DNA of 64,000 nucleotides. Origin: Niveispirillum cyanobacteriorum. GTDB lineage: Bacteria > Pseudomonadota > Alphaproteobacteria > Azospirillales > Azospirillaceae. Location of the stretch: the NCBI RefSeq assembly GCF_002868735.1, contig NZ_CP025611.1, forward strand, positions 3,118,501-3,182,500, in the 5' to 3' direction. Of the stretch, positions 44,142 to 53,059 are shown piece by piece. The notes beneath the pieces were generated by a model. It was not told the origin of the DNA. It saw nothing but the letters and a program-made list of their open reading frames with translations, and did not search any database. Each line of letters starts with the position of its first letter. Positions within the stretch are counted from its first letter, which is position 1. The position numbers were made by a program, and so were the translations under genes.

Positions 44142-44503
44142 TAGTAATAATATATGCACTCCTTCAGCCGATAAGCAACTTGGATAAGCCTGCCGTCAAC
44201 CATAAACATGTTAATAGTGTATGCGCTTAGTGCTTACCGCCACACTTTCAACGAACTACAGTCTCATTGCTATCTATTGGAAAATGCATTCAGTCGTGGA
44301 TAAATAGCACCACTTATGATGGTATGTTTTTCAAACGCCTCTCCCCCGGACATCCGCTGAAACTCTTCATGCTCATGGACAGCGTCGCCTTGCAATCCGA
44401 CGCCCCCATCACGCCGCTTGCGCTTCGCTGCGCCCTGCCCCATATCCAGCGTCGGCGTTAAGCCACCTTCAATGGATGTAAATCGCAGAGCAAGGTGAGA
44501 GAG
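44142..44503. other. Island edge and original htpG upstream region
   Basis: The AT-rich part (to about 44325) holds the operon promoter. At about 44330 composition jumps to GC-rich, suggesting the island boundary; the GC-rich part up to 44503 reads like the 5' flank of htpG. A 64-codon frame at 44267-44461 crosses the composition boundary and is not believable as a gene. No repeat or integrase was seen. Confidence 0.45.
44149..44178 (-). promoter_or_regulatory. Candidate sigma-70 promoter of the island operon
   Basis: Reading the reverse strand: TTGCTT (44178-44173), an 18-base spacer, then TATATT (44154-44149), giving a transcript start near 44142 and a leader of about 57 bases to the GTG. 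A second option upstream is TTGACG with a 17-base spacer and GCTTAT. Prediction by eye only. Confidence 0.35.
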
Positions 44504-44638
44504 ATGAACGAGGAACGGCTCAGTTTCCAGGCCGAGGTCAGCCGCCTGCTCGATATCGTGGCGCACAGCCTCTACTCGGAGAAGAATGTCTTCCTGCGGG
44601 AACTGATCTCCAACGCGTCGGACGCGTACGACCGTTGA
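44504..44638 (+). pseudogene. htpG: Truncated htpG (Hsp90) 5' fragment
   Basis: Start [20 protein letters not shown], then [20 protein letters not shown]: unmistakably the first 40 or so residues of HtpG, the Hsp90 chaperone (the ELISNASDA motif of the ATP site). It stops after 44 codons with TGA right after SDAYDR, where intact HtpG continues with Leu-Arg-Tyr. A good ribosome site (GTGAGAGAG) is kept, so a short peptide could still be made, but the gene lacks over 90 percent of its length. Either htpG was broken here or its 5' end was copied during island insertion. Confidence 0.85.
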
Positions 44639-44811
44639 ACCTATACATGGTCAGGTGTCTACGCGCTTGTGCGGAGCAGTTCCCGGACCATTCTGCCCTC
44701 TCTGAGTTTGCAACAGATCAATCTGAAGGCGGCGGTACCATACTAAACAGAACGGGTGATTTTGATGATCTGGGCACCGGAAGTGATTCCGCAAACCATC
44801 AAAGGGATCAA

Positions 44812-44961
44812 CGTCTGGAACTCTCCCTGCGTGACAGCCAAGCCTTCCTTGAGGCGCTGTTAAACCCGCCGCCGCCCAACGACCGGGTGCGGGAAACGGT
44901 GGCGCGCTATCGTCGGACCATGGGCAACGCCACGATCACGAAAACCCCATCACTGCCCTGA
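44812..44961 (+). pseudogene. DUF1778 antitoxin C-terminal remnant
   Basis: The frame encodes LELSLRDSQAFLEALLNPPP followed by PNDRVRETVARYRRTMG, matching the C-terminal toxin-binding tail of TacA/DUF1778 antitoxins (DSxAFxxALLxPPxPN). The upstream part of the same frame, back to 44635, does not look like the ribbon-helix-helix N-terminus, and no GNAT toxin follows. It is therefore a remnant of a toxin-antitoxin pair at the island edge. Confidence 0.6.
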
Positions 44962-45333
44962 CGCTGTCTGTATCCATGAACGGGCGGTAGCAGGGTTCGG
45001 GCACTTCGTAGCCGCGTGTCGCTCTCCCACCGTCATCCCGGCGAAAGCCGGGACCCAGGGGCGGCAAGCGTCAACATTTCCGCCTGCTTCGCTATCCGCA
45101 GTACTGACGTCGCGCGCATGGCCCCTGGGTCCCGGCTTTCGCCGGGATGACGGGGAAGTGGTGCTTCCCGTAATGGCAAGCCGATCCGGCGGCTGGCGGG
45201 CACGCCCAAGCTCAACCCCCAAACTTCCCCCCGCCATCCATTCCACAACTGACCTACATCATGTCGCTGCCTTGCTACGCAGGGTAGAAGCCCCCGGAAA
45301 TCTGATCATCGAACCAATCCGGGACGTGCTTCC
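44962..45333. other. Intergenic region with a REP pair
   Basis: 372 bases between the antitoxin remnant and the chemoreceptor gene. It is mostly occupied by the REP-like inverted pair at 45029-45155. The last 180 bases should hold the receptor promoter, but none was identified. Confidence 0.5.
45029..45155. repeat. REP-like inverted repeat pair, copy 2
   Basis: A left arm at about 45029-45062 (GTCATCCCGGCGAAAGCCGG core) and its near-exact reverse complement at 45121-45155, around a spacer of about 58 bp. Same arm consensus as the pair at 17571-17701, with an unrelated spacer. It sits at the right edge of the AT-rich island region. Confidence 0.85.
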
Positions 45334-47304
45334 ATGCTGGATCTCCGCCGTCTGCCCGTTGCGGGCAAGGTCACTTTGTTCAATGCGCTGGGGCTGGTGG
45401 TGCTGGGTGCCATCACCCTGACCTTGGGTTACATGGTCATGACCGGGGTGATGGAGCGGCAGGCCGTTGCCACCCAGGCCCTGTCCATGCGGGTGGCCCA
45501 TTCGATTGTGGAGAATGGTGACGATGCCTATGCCCTGGCCGATGGCAAGCTGAGCCAGGGTGGGCGGGTGCTCGATGGTGACATGGCGCTGGTCGATGCG
45601 ATGGCAAAGGCGACGGGCGGCAGCGCCACCATCTTCCGCGGTGACACGCGCGTGGCGACGACGGTCTTGAAGGAGGATGGCAGCCGGGCCGTGGGCACGG
45701 CCCTGGCGGCGGGGCCGGCGCGCGATGCTGTGCTGGGGGCTGGGCAAGCTTATCGCGGCACCGTCGATATCCTGGGCCACACCTATTATGCCGGTTATGA
45801 CCCGTTGAAGGACAAGGATGGCCGGGTTGTCGGCGTGCTCTATGTCGGGCTGAAGAAGGATGACCTGCTGGCGGAATTCAACCGGGGCATCACCTGGATC
45901 GCGCTGGGCGCGCTGGTCCTGACCATCGTGATGTCGGTGTCCGCCCTGGGGCTGGCCCGCTGGCTGCTAGCACCCCTGGGCCGGCTCAGCGCCCGGATGG
46001 ACGGCATGCGCCAGGGAAGGCTGGATCAGCCTGTGCCCGATCTGGACAAGCAGGATGATGTGGGCGAGATGGCCCGCGCCGTGGAAAGCTTCCGCCTGAC
46101 CCTGATGGAGGCCGAGGGCTTGCGGCGGGAGCAGGAGCAGCAGCGACAGAAGGCCGAACAGGCCCGTATTGCCTCGCTGCGCACCATGGCCGACACGGTG
46201 GAGGATGAGACGCGCCACGCCGTCGATGCCGTCGCTGCACAGACCCAGTCCATGGATGCAGAGGCCAAGGTGATGGCCGCCGCCGCCGACCGCATGGGCA
46301 ATAATGCCCAGAACGTGGCCGCCGCCGCCGAACAGGCCCTGGCCAATGCCCAGACGGTGGCATCGGCCACCAACCAACTGACCGCCTCCATCGGCGAAAT
46401 CACGGCCCAGGTGGCCCATGCCAGTGCCGTGACCCGCGACAGCGTGGCCGCCAGCGCCGAGGCCGCGACCGCCATTGAGGCGCTGTCCGACAGCGTCACC
46501 CAGATCGGCGGCATCGCCGACCTGATCGCCGACATTGCGTCGCAGACCAACCTTCTGGCCCTGAACGCCACCATCGAGGCGGCGCGGGCCGGGGAAGCCG
46601 GCAAGGGCTTCGCCGTGGTCGCGTCGGAGGTGAAGAACCTGGCCAGCCAGACAGCACGCGCGACAGAGGATATTGCCCAGCGTATCCAGGGCATCGGCGC
46701 CGTCCGCGACCGGGCCGTCACCGCCGTCAACGACATCACCCATCAGATCCAGCAGGTGGATCAGGTGGCCGCCGGCATCGCGGCGGCGATGGAGGAACAA
46801 TCCGCCGCCACCACCGAAATCGCCCGCAATGTCGAACAGACCGCCGACGCCGCCCGCGAAGTGGCCGCACGCATTGCCGAGGTATCGGCGGAGGCGGCAC
46901 AGACCGACCGCTGCGCCAATGATGTACAGACCGCCGCCCACCAGATGGCGGACAGTGTCGAACATCTGCGCGAAACGCTGGTCCGTGTGGTCCGTACCGC
47001 GTCGGCCGATGTGGACCGGCGCCGCCGCCCGCGCTTTGCCGTGTCGATCCCGTGTCAGGTGGAACAGGGCGGGCGCAGCCTGTCGGGCCAGGTCGTGAAC
47101 CTGTCGGAAGGCGGGGCCATGCTGGCGGTGGAGGGCATTACGGCGACACCGGGTGTGCTCTTGCTGGCCGGCCTGCGCCTGCCCTTCCGTACGCCGGAAC
47201 AGGCACAGGGTGCCGGCCATGTGAAATTCACCCTGACGGAGGCAGAGGCGACGGCATTCCGCAACCGTTTTGCGGGCCTGACGGCGGGGGCAGTGGCAGC
47301 GTGA
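45334..47304 (+). CDS. Methyl-accepting chemotaxis protein with C-terminal PilZ domain
   Basis: 656-residue membrane chemoreceptor. TM1 is at about 12-36, followed by a periplasmic single-Cache-type sensor domain (to about 185, with [20 protein letters not shown]) and TM2 at about 188-210. HAMP follows ([20 protein letters not shown]), then a signalling domain with the hairpin tip [20 protein letters not shown] continuing [11 protein letters not shown]. The C-terminal PilZ domain (about 560-650) has [13 protein letters not shown] and NLSEGGAML, matching the RxxxR and D/NxSxxG c-di-GMP motifs. Azospirillum Tlp1 has the same architecture, linking chemotaxis to c-di-GMP. The ligand is unknown. 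Confidence 0.93.
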   Translation: MLDLRRLPVAGKVTLFNALGLVVLGAITLTLGYMVMTGVMERQAVATQALSMRVAHSIVENGDDAYALADGKLSQGGRVLDGDMALVDAMAKATGGSATIFRGDTRVATTVLKEDGSRAVGTALAAGPARDAVLGAGQAYRGTVDILGHTYYAGYDPLKDKDGRVVGVLYVGLKKDDLLAEFNRGITWIALGALVLTIVMSVSALGLARWLLAPLGRLSARMDGMRQGRLDQPVPDLDKQDDVGEMARAVESFRLTLMEAEGLRREQEQQRQKAEQARIASLRTMADTVEDETRHAVDAVAAQTQSMDAEAKVMAAAADRMGNNAQNVAAAAEQALANAQTVASATNQLTASIGEITAQVAHASAVTRDSVAASAEAATAIEALSDSVTQIGGIADLIADIASQTNLLALNATIEAARAGEAGKGFAVVASEVKNLASQTARATEDIAQRIQGIGAVRDRAVTAVNDITHQIQQVDQVAAGIAAAMEEQSAATTEIARNVEQTADAAREVAARIAEVSAEAAQTDRCANDVQTAAHQMADSVEHLRETLVRVVRTASADVDRRRRPRFAVSIPCQVEQGGRSLSGQVVNLSEGGAMLAVEGITATPGVLLLAGLRLPFRTPEQAQGAGHVKFTLTEAEATAFRNRFAGLTAGAVAA

Positions 47305-47426
47305 TGCCGCCGTCCGTTACGGCAAATACCTGAATAACACCAACTCTTTCCCCATCACCCCCATTGCGCCCATCCCCATCCCCTGTCACCCTCTTTTGCA
47401 ATTATGCATCCATGCGGAGAAAATAA

Positions 47427-48773
47427 ATGCCAGTGTCGGGTCGGATGGGGGTGAAGCGGGTGGGGACGGGGCTGCTGGCGGCACTGGTATTGCCATTCCT
47501 GATGGCCCCGGCCAGTGCGCAGAATGCGGCCACGCCCGACATTCCCGCCTATATCAAATCCGACGTAAAGGCGCTGGAGGCCAAGATCGTGGCCTGGCGC
47601 CGCGATATCCATCAGCACCCCGAACTGGGTAACCGCGAGACGCGGACGGCCAAGCTGGTGGCCGATCACCTGAAGAAGCTGGGCATGGAGGTTCAGACGG
47701 GCGTGGCTCATACTGGTGTCGTGGCCGTGCTGAAAGGGGCCAAGCCCGGCCCGGTCGTGGCCCTGCGCGCCGATATGGATGCGCTGCCCGTGACGGAGCA
47801 GGTGGACCTGCCCTTCGCGTCGAAGGTCCGCACCACCTATAACGGCCAGGATGTGGGCGTCATGCATGCCTGCGGCCATGACGGTCATGTGGCCATCCTG
47901 ATGGGCGTGGCGGAGTTGCTGGCCAAGCGCAAAGGCGAGCTGCGCGGCACCGTGAAGTTCATCTTCCAGCCGGCGGAGGAAGGCCCGCCAGAGGGGGAGC
48001 AGGGCGGTGCCGAACTGATGATCAAGCAGGGCGTGCTGTCCACGGACCCCAAGCCGGAAGCGATCTTCGGCCTGCACCTGTTCTCTGCCGGTCGCGCTGG
48101 GACCATCAGTTACCGTTCCGGTCCCGCCATGGCGGCGGCCGACAGTTTCCACATCACGGTGCAGGGCCGACAGACGCATGGGGCCTATCCCTGGGCCGGG
48201 GTCGATCCCATCGTGACGGCGTCACAGATCGTGACCGGCCTGCAAACCATCGTCAGTCGCAACGTCGAACTGATCAAGGAGCCAGCCATCGTGTCGGTCG
48301 GCGCGCTGAATAGCGGCGTGCGCGACAATATCATCCCTGACAAGGCAGAGATGATCGGCACCATCCGTACCTATGATCCCAAGATGCGCGACCAGATTCA
48401 CCGCCGCATCAAGGAGATTGCGGAGAATATCGCCGAAAGTCAGGGGGCCACGGCGACGGTGCATATCGACCCGGGCTATCCCGTTACCGACAATAACCCC
48501 GCGCTGACCGCCTGGGCTGCCCCCATCCTGGAAAAGGTGGCTGGGGCGGGCAATGTCTCCATCGGGCCAAAGGCCGGCGGGGCCGAGGATTTCAGCTATT
48601 TCCAGCAGCAGATCCCGGGCTTCTTCTTCTGGGTTGGGTCCACCGGACCCGACGTGCCGCTGGACAAGGCGCCCAGCAACCATTCGCCCCTGTATAAGGT
48701 GGATGAGGCATCCTTGCTGACCGGGGCGGAGGCGCTGGCCGCCGTCACCGTTGCCTATCTGCAAAGCCGTTGA
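47427..48773 (+). CDS. Secreted M20D amidohydrolase, paralogue 1
   Basis: 448-residue member of the M20D family (hippurate hydrolase / IAA-amino acid hydrolase / N-acyl-amino-acid amidohydrolase). A signal peptide (ending APASA) is followed by IVAWRRDIHQHPELGNRETR. Metal ligands are in MHACGHDGHVAILMG, PAEEGPPEGEQGGAEL and GGAEDFSYFQQQIPGFFFWV. It should cleave amide bonds of N-acyl or conjugated amino acids in the periplasm. It is the first of three tandem, closely similar copies (48790, 50116). GGAGA precedes the start. Confidence 0.93.
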   Translation: MPVSGRMGVKRVGTGLLAALVLPFLMAPASAQNAATPDIPAYIKSDVKALEAKIVAWRRDIHQHPELGNRETRTAKLVADHLKKLGMEVQTGVAHTGVVAVLKGAKPGPVVALRADMDALPVTEQVDLPFASKVRTTYNGQDVGVMHACGHDGHVAILMGVAELLAKRKGELRGTVKFIFQPAEEGPPEGEQGGAELMIKQGVLSTDPKPEAIFGLHLFSAGRAGTISYRSGPAMAAADSFHITVQGRQTHGAYPWAGVDPIVTASQIVTGLQTIVSRNVELIKEPAIVSVGALNSGVRDNIIPDKAEMIGTIRTYDPKMRDQIHRRIKEIAENIAESQGATATVHIDPGYPVTDNNPALTAWAAPILEKVAGAGNVSIGPKAGGAEDFSYFQQQIPGFFFWVGSTGPDVPLDKAPSNHSPLYKVDEASLLTGAEALAAVTVAYLQSR

Positions 48774-48789
48774 GGCAGGGGTGGGAACG

Positions 48790-50103
48790 ATGCGCACCAT
48801 CCTGCTGACCGGTGCGGCCCTGGCCGCCCTGTTCCTGCCGTCCGTGGCCATGGCTGCTGATGCCCCGCCCGTGCCCGCCTATGTGATGGCGGATGCCAAG
48901 GCGCTGGAGGCCAAGATCATCGCTTGGCGGCGCGACATCCACCAGCATCCCGAACTGGGCAACCGGGAGGTGCGGACCGCCAAGCTGGTGGCCGATCACC
49001 TGAAAAAGCTGGGGCTGGAGGTACAGACCGGGGTGGCCCATACCGGCGTGGTTGCCGTGCTGCGGGGGGCCAAGCCCGGCCCCGTGGTGGCGCTGCGCGC
49101 CGATATGGATGCGCTGCCCGTTGCCGAACGCGTGGACCTGCCCTTCGCATCGAAGGTGCGTACCAATTACAACGGCAAGGATGTGGGGGTGATGCATGCC
49201 TGCGGGCACGACACCCATGTCGCCATCCTGATGGGCGTGGCCGAACTGCTGACCAAGCGGAGGGCGGAGCTGCCGGGCACGGTGAAGTTCATCTTCCAGC
49301 CGGCGGAAGAAGGCGCGCCGGCGGGGGAGGAGGGCGGGGCCGAACTGATGATCAAGCAGGGCGTTCTGTCCACCGATCCCAAGCCACAGGCCATTTTCGG
49401 CCTGCATGTCGGCTCGGATGATCATATCGGCCAGGTCTCCTACCGGCCCGGCCCCGTGATGGCCGCGTCCGACACGTTCCGCATCAAGGTGAAGGGCAAG
49501 CAGACGCACGGGGCCTATCCCTGGGCCGGGACCGATCCCATCGTTGCGGCGTCGGCCATCGTCACGGGGCTGCAAACCATCGTCAGCCGCAATCTGGAAC
49601 TGATCAAGGAACCGGCGGTGGTGTCGGTGGGGGCCATCAATGGCGGCGTGCGCAGCAATATCATCCCCGACGAAACCGACCTGATCGGCACCATCCGCAC
49701 CCTTGATCCCGCCATGCGCGAGCAGGTCCATCGCCGGCTGAAGGAGGTGGCGACCGGCATCGCCGCCGCCCATGGTGCGGTGGCAGAGGTGGAGATCGAC
49801 CTTGGCTATCCCGTCACCGTCAATGACAAGGACCTGACCGCCTGGGCCGTGCCCGTGCTGGAACAGGTGGCCGGCAAGGACAAGGTCAGCCTGGCGCCCA
49901 AGGGGCTGGCGGCGGAGGATTTCAGCTTTTATCAGCAAAAAATCCCCGGCTTCTATTTCTTCATCGGTGTCACAGACCCCGCTGTGCCGCTGGATCAGGC
50001 GCCCGCCAACCATTCACCCTTGTTCAAGGTGGATGAACGCGGCCTGCTGGTCGGGGCGCAGTCCATGGCGGCCCTGACCGTCGCCTATCTTTCCTCCCAC
50101 TGA
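48790..50103 (+). CDS. Secreted M20D amidohydrolase, paralogue 2
   Basis: 437 residues. Signal peptide MRTILLTGAALAALFLPSVA; mature part begins at ADAPPVPAYVMADAKALEAK. Same fold and motifs as its neighbours, but the Asp-His metal loop reads HACGHDTHVAILMG (Thr for Gly) and the C-terminal loop is EDFSFYQQKIPGFYFFIG, so substrate range may differ. The start at 48790 begins the signal peptide; an upstream start at 48751 would overlap the preceding gene. It lies 16 bases after paralogue 1, so the three genes form an operon. Confidence 0.93.
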   Translation: MRTILLTGAALAALFLPSVAMAADAPPVPAYVMADAKALEAKIIAWRRDIHQHPELGNREVRTAKLVADHLKKLGLEVQTGVAHTGVVAVLRGAKPGPVVALRADMDALPVAERVDLPFASKVRTNYNGKDVGVMHACGHDTHVAILMGVAELLTKRRAELPGTVKFIFQPAEEGAPAGEEGGAELMIKQGVLSTDPKPQAIFGLHVGSDDHIGQVSYRPGPVMAASDTFRIKVKGKQTHGAYPWAGTDPIVAASAIVTGLQTIVSRNLELIKEPAVVSVGAINGGVRSNIIPDETDLIGTIRTLDPAMREQVHRRLKEVATGIAAAHGAVAEVEIDLGYPVTVNDKDLTAWAVPVLEQVAGKDKVSLAPKGLAAEDFSFYQQKIPGFYFFIGVTDPAVPLDQAPANHSPLFKVDERGLLVGAQSMAALTVAYLSSH

Positions 50104-50115
50104 TGGCGGGTTGCG

Positions 50116-51444
50116 ATGTTCACGCTGAAGACAGTCCTGCGCGCCGGTGGCGCGGCCCTGACATTCCTGACCCTGCTGTCCCCGGTGGTGCAGGCGGCTG
50201 ATGCCCCCGCCATACCCGCCTATGTGAAGGCCGACGCCAAGGCGCTGGAGGCTAAGATCATCGCCTGGCGGCGCGACATCCATCAGCACCCGGAACTGGG
50301 CAATCGGGAGGTGCGGACGGCCAAGCTGGTGGCCGACCACCTGAAGAAGCTGGGGCTGGAGGTGCAGACGGGTGTCGCCCATACCGGCGTCGTCGCGGTG
50401 CTGCGGGGCGGAAAGCCCGGCCCCGTGGTCGCCTTGCGCGCCGATATGGACGCGCTGCCCGTGACCGAGCAGGTGGATGTGCCCTTCGCGTCAAAGGTGC
50501 GCACCAATTATAACGGCCAGGATGTGGGCGTCATGCATGCCTGCGGCCATGACGGCCATGTCGCCATCCTGATGGGGGTGGCCGAACTGCTGGCCAAGCG
50601 CCGGGCAGACCTGCCGGGTACGGTCAAGTTCATCTTCCAGCCCGCCGAGGAAGGCGCGCCAGAGGGAGAGGAAGGCGGGGCCGAACTGATGGTAAAGCAG
50701 GGGGTTCTGGATACCGAACCCAAGCCGCAGGCGATTTTTGGCCTGCATCTGGGTTCCTCCTACCATGCCGGCACCATCGCCTATCGCCCAGGCCCGGCCA
50801 TGGCGGCGGCGGACACGTTCAAGATCGTGGTGCAGGGCCGGCAGGCGCATGGGGGCCGCCCCTGGACGGGCGTGGACCCGCTGGTCACGTCGGCCCAGAT
50901 CCTGGTCGGACTGCAAACCATCGTCAGCCGCAATATGGAGGTGATCAAGGAACCGGCGGTGGTGACGGTGGGTGCGCTGAATGGCGGCGTGCGCTCAAAC
51001 ATCATCCCCGACAAAGCGGAAATGGTCGGCACCATCCGCACCTTTGATCAGGGCATGCGCCAGGAGGTGCATGAACGCATCCGCCGCGTGGCCGAGAACA
51101 TTGCCGAAAGTGCCGGCGCCAAGGCCACTGTCACCATCGAGACGGGCTATCCTGTCACCGATAATGACCGCAGCCTCACCACCTGGGCCGCCCCGGTCCT
51201 GGCGCAGGTGGCGGGGCCGGGCAAGCTGGTGGAAGGCAATAAAACGACGGGGGCAGAGGATTTCAGCTTCTTCCAGCAGAAAATCCCCGGCTTCTTCTTC
51301 TGGGTCGGGGCGACCCCGCCCGATGTGCCGCTGGACAAGGCCCCCAGCAACCATTCACCCCTGTTCAAGGTGGATGAAAGCAGCCTTGTCCAGGGGGCAG
51401 AAGCCATGGCCAGCCTGACAGTGGCGTGGCTTTCCAGCCATTAA
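50116..51444 (+). CDS. Secreted M20D amidohydrolase, paralogue 3
   Basis: 442 residues with a signal peptide (about 1-30, ending VVQAA). It has the same key motifs (MHACGHDGHVAILMG, PAEEGAPEGEEGGAEL, EDFSFFQQKIPGFFFWVG). Long stretches of N-terminal sequence are nearly identical to paralogue 2 (VPAYV/IPAYV, KALEAKIIAWRRDIHQHPEL), pointing to recent tandem duplication. It starts 12 bases after paralogue 2 and is followed by an intrinsic terminator, closing the three-gene operon. Confidence 0.93.
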   Translation: MFTLKTVLRAGGAALTFLTLLSPVVQAADAPAIPAYVKADAKALEAKIIAWRRDIHQHPELGNREVRTAKLVADHLKKLGLEVQTGVAHTGVVAVLRGGKPGPVVALRADMDALPVTEQVDVPFASKVRTNYNGQDVGVMHACGHDGHVAILMGVAELLAKRRADLPGTVKFIFQPAEEGAPEGEEGGAELMVKQGVLDTEPKPQAIFGLHLGSSYHAGTIAYRPGPAMAAADTFKIVVQGRQAHGGRPWTGVDPLVTSAQILVGLQTIVSRNMEVIKEPAVVTVGALNGGVRSNIIPDKAEMVGTIRTFDQGMRQEVHERIRRVAENIAESAGAKATVTIETGYPVTDNDRSLTTWAAPVLAQVAGPGKLVEGNKTTGAEDFSFFQQKIPGFFFWVGATPPDVPLDKAPSNHSPLFKVDESSLVQGAEAMASLTVAWLSSH

Positions 51445-51493
51445 GGGGTGGCAGCAATCCGTTCGGGTTAACCGCCCGGAACGCAAAAGGCTA

Positions 51494-51525
51494 GGCGGGC
51501 CAACTGTCCCAGGCCCGCCATTTTT
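51494..51525 (+). terminator. Intrinsic terminator after the amidohydrolase operon
   Basis: GGCGGGCC / GGCCCGCC stem (51494-51501, 51512-51519) with a 10-base loop, followed by ATTTTTC. It is about 50 bases after the stop of paralogue 3. Confidence 0.85.
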
Positions 51526-51616
51526 CGGCCCCCTCCGCGCCATGCGTGGGGGGTGAAGTGCATCCAGGACAAGCCGGCGGGGGAGGAAGCCGGCAGAACA
51601 GACCTGGAGAAAGCAC

Positions 51617-52015
51617 ATGTCACTCAGCAGCCCCTTGCCCACCTACAGTTTCCTGGCCGCCGCCGGGACCACGCCGTCCAGCGGATCGACGCCGCTGACC
51701 CAGGGGGACCTGCATCTGCGCTTCGATACCGGCCGCACGCTGTGGCAGGACCAGCCCGTGCCACTGACGGGAACGGAGATGAAGATGCTGCGCCTGATGG
51801 CGCAGAAGCCCGGCACCCCCGTCACCTACCGCGAATTGTATGATCTGGTGCATGGGCCGGGCTTCATGGCTGGCAAGGGTACCGCCGGCTATCGCGCCAA
51901 TGTCCGCGCCTTCATCAAGCGCATCCGCAAGAAGTTCCGGGATATCGACAAGAGCTTCGATGCCATCGGCAATGATCCCGGCACTGGCTACGTCTGGCGG
52001 CCAGAAGGCGTGTAA
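51617..52015 (+). CDS. Orphan OmpR-type winged-helix DNA-binding protein
   Basis: 132 residues: about 30 unstructured residues, then a full OmpR/PhoB winged-helix domain (LTGTEMKMLRLMAQKPGTPV, YRELYDLVHG, YRANVRAFIKRIRKKFRDID, ending PGTGYVWRPEGV). There is no receiver domain. GGAG lies at good spacing before the ATG. Stand-alone wHTH proteins may bind DNA constitutively or be controlled by a partner. Targets are unknown; the upstream amidohydrolase operon and the divergent-ended TIM-barrel gene are nearest. Confidence 0.85.
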   Translation: MSLSSPLPTYSFLAAAGTTPSSGSTPLTQGDLHLRFDTGRTLWQDQPVPLTGTEMKMLRLMAQKPGTPVTYRELYDLVHGPGFMAGKGTAGYRANVRAFIKRIRKKFRDIDKSFDAIGNDPGTGYVWRPEGV

Positions 52016-52019
52016 CCCC

Positions 52020-52904
52020 TCACCGGCCCCGCAGCCAGGCCAGTGAGCGGGCCAGATGCGCCGCCGGGGTCGGCGATTCGTCTTCCAGGACGTACCAGTC
52101 GACGCCGGCGGCCCGTGCCGCTGCGACCAGGGAAGTCCAATCGACACTGCCGGCCCCGATGGGCGCGAAATCGCTGGCCGGGGCCGATCCCGTGAATTCA
52201 CCGGTGCTGCCGCCCGGTCGCATATCCTTCACATGCAGCAGCTTGACCCGTCCGCCCAGCTGTTTCAGCAGGGCGACGGGGTCAATCCCAGCTTTCAGTA
52301 CCCAGAACACATCCATCTGCAATTCAACACAGGCCGGATCCAGTCCCGCCAGCAGCCGATCCATCAGGGTGCCTTTGCCCCCCGGGTCAGCGGCAAACTC
52401 ATACCCATGCACATGGTACATCACGCGCAGCCCGGCAGCCTTCAGCGCGGGGCAGGCGGCCTTGTAGGCGGCGATGGCGGCGTCCACCTCTGCCGGCCCG
52501 ATCCCCTTGTCGAACGGTGCCCCCTGTGCCTTCAGCCAGGCTACGCCGACGTAGCGGTACCCCACGGTCTTCGCCGTGGCGATGATGCCCGGCACATTGT
52601 CGCGCAGGTCGGACAGGCTGACATGGCTGCCGACCGCCACCAGGCCTGCCTGATCCAGCAGGGCCTTGAATCCGGCGGCGTCACGGCCCAGCAGGCCATA
52701 GGCCTCCACCTGCGTCACACCGCTGTCGCGCAACGCCTTCAGGGTGGCTGGTGCATCGCGGCTCAAATCCTTGTGCAGGCTGAAAAGCTGCACCGCGATG
52801 TTCGCGTCCGGCACGGGCGGGTTGGCCCCGCCTAGGGCTGCGATTGCCGTTCCCATCGCCAGTGACAGCCCAATGGCCGCCCCGCATATCCATGTTCTGC
52901 CCAT
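52020..52904 (-). CDS. Secreted sugar phosphate isomerase/epimerase-like TIM-barrel protein
   Basis: 294 residues. An N-terminal signal-like segment (MGRTWICGAAIGLSLAMGTA) precedes a xylose-isomerase-type TIM barrel (AP endonuclease 2 family): VQLFSLHKDLSRDAPATLKA, MYHVHGYEFAADPGG, CVELQMDVFWVLKAG, LLHVKDM and a C-terminal Glu in VLEDESPTP. Conserved acidic and His residues are those that usually bind a divalent metal. Export is unusual but found in secreted isomerase-like proteins of this group. The substrate is unknown. It ends 4 bases from the wHTH gene (convergent). Confidence 0.82.
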   Translation of the reverse strand: MGRTWICGAAIGLSLAMGTAIAALGGANPPVPDANIAVQLFSLHKDLSRDAPATLKALRDSGVTQVEAYGLLGRDAAGFKALLDQAGLVAVGSHVSLSDLRDNVPGIIATAKTVGYRYVGVAWLKAQGAPFDKGIGPAEVDAAIAAYKAACPALKAAGLRVMYHVHGYEFAADPGGKGTLMDRLLAGLDPACVELQMDVFWVLKAGIDPVALLKQLGGRVKLLHVKDMRPGGSTGEFTGSAPASDFAPIGAGSVDWTSLVAAARAAGVDWYVLEDESPTPAAHLARSLAWLRGR

Positions 52905-53059
52905 CGTTTCCCCCGCTTGTTCTGACAGCGTTATCAGGTGCCGCTTCGCTTATCGCCCCTGTGGTTTCCAGGCGCAAGCGGGAATGAATCTGCTTGAGAA
53001 CAAAATAAGAACATTGTAGATAGAGAACATAAAGCGAACATGAGGTGATGGAGGGTGTG

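Noticed and set aside
44267-44461. 64-codon forward frame upstream of the htpG fragment
   Set aside because: It crosses the AT-rich/GC-rich boundary, has no ribosome site and matches nothing known.
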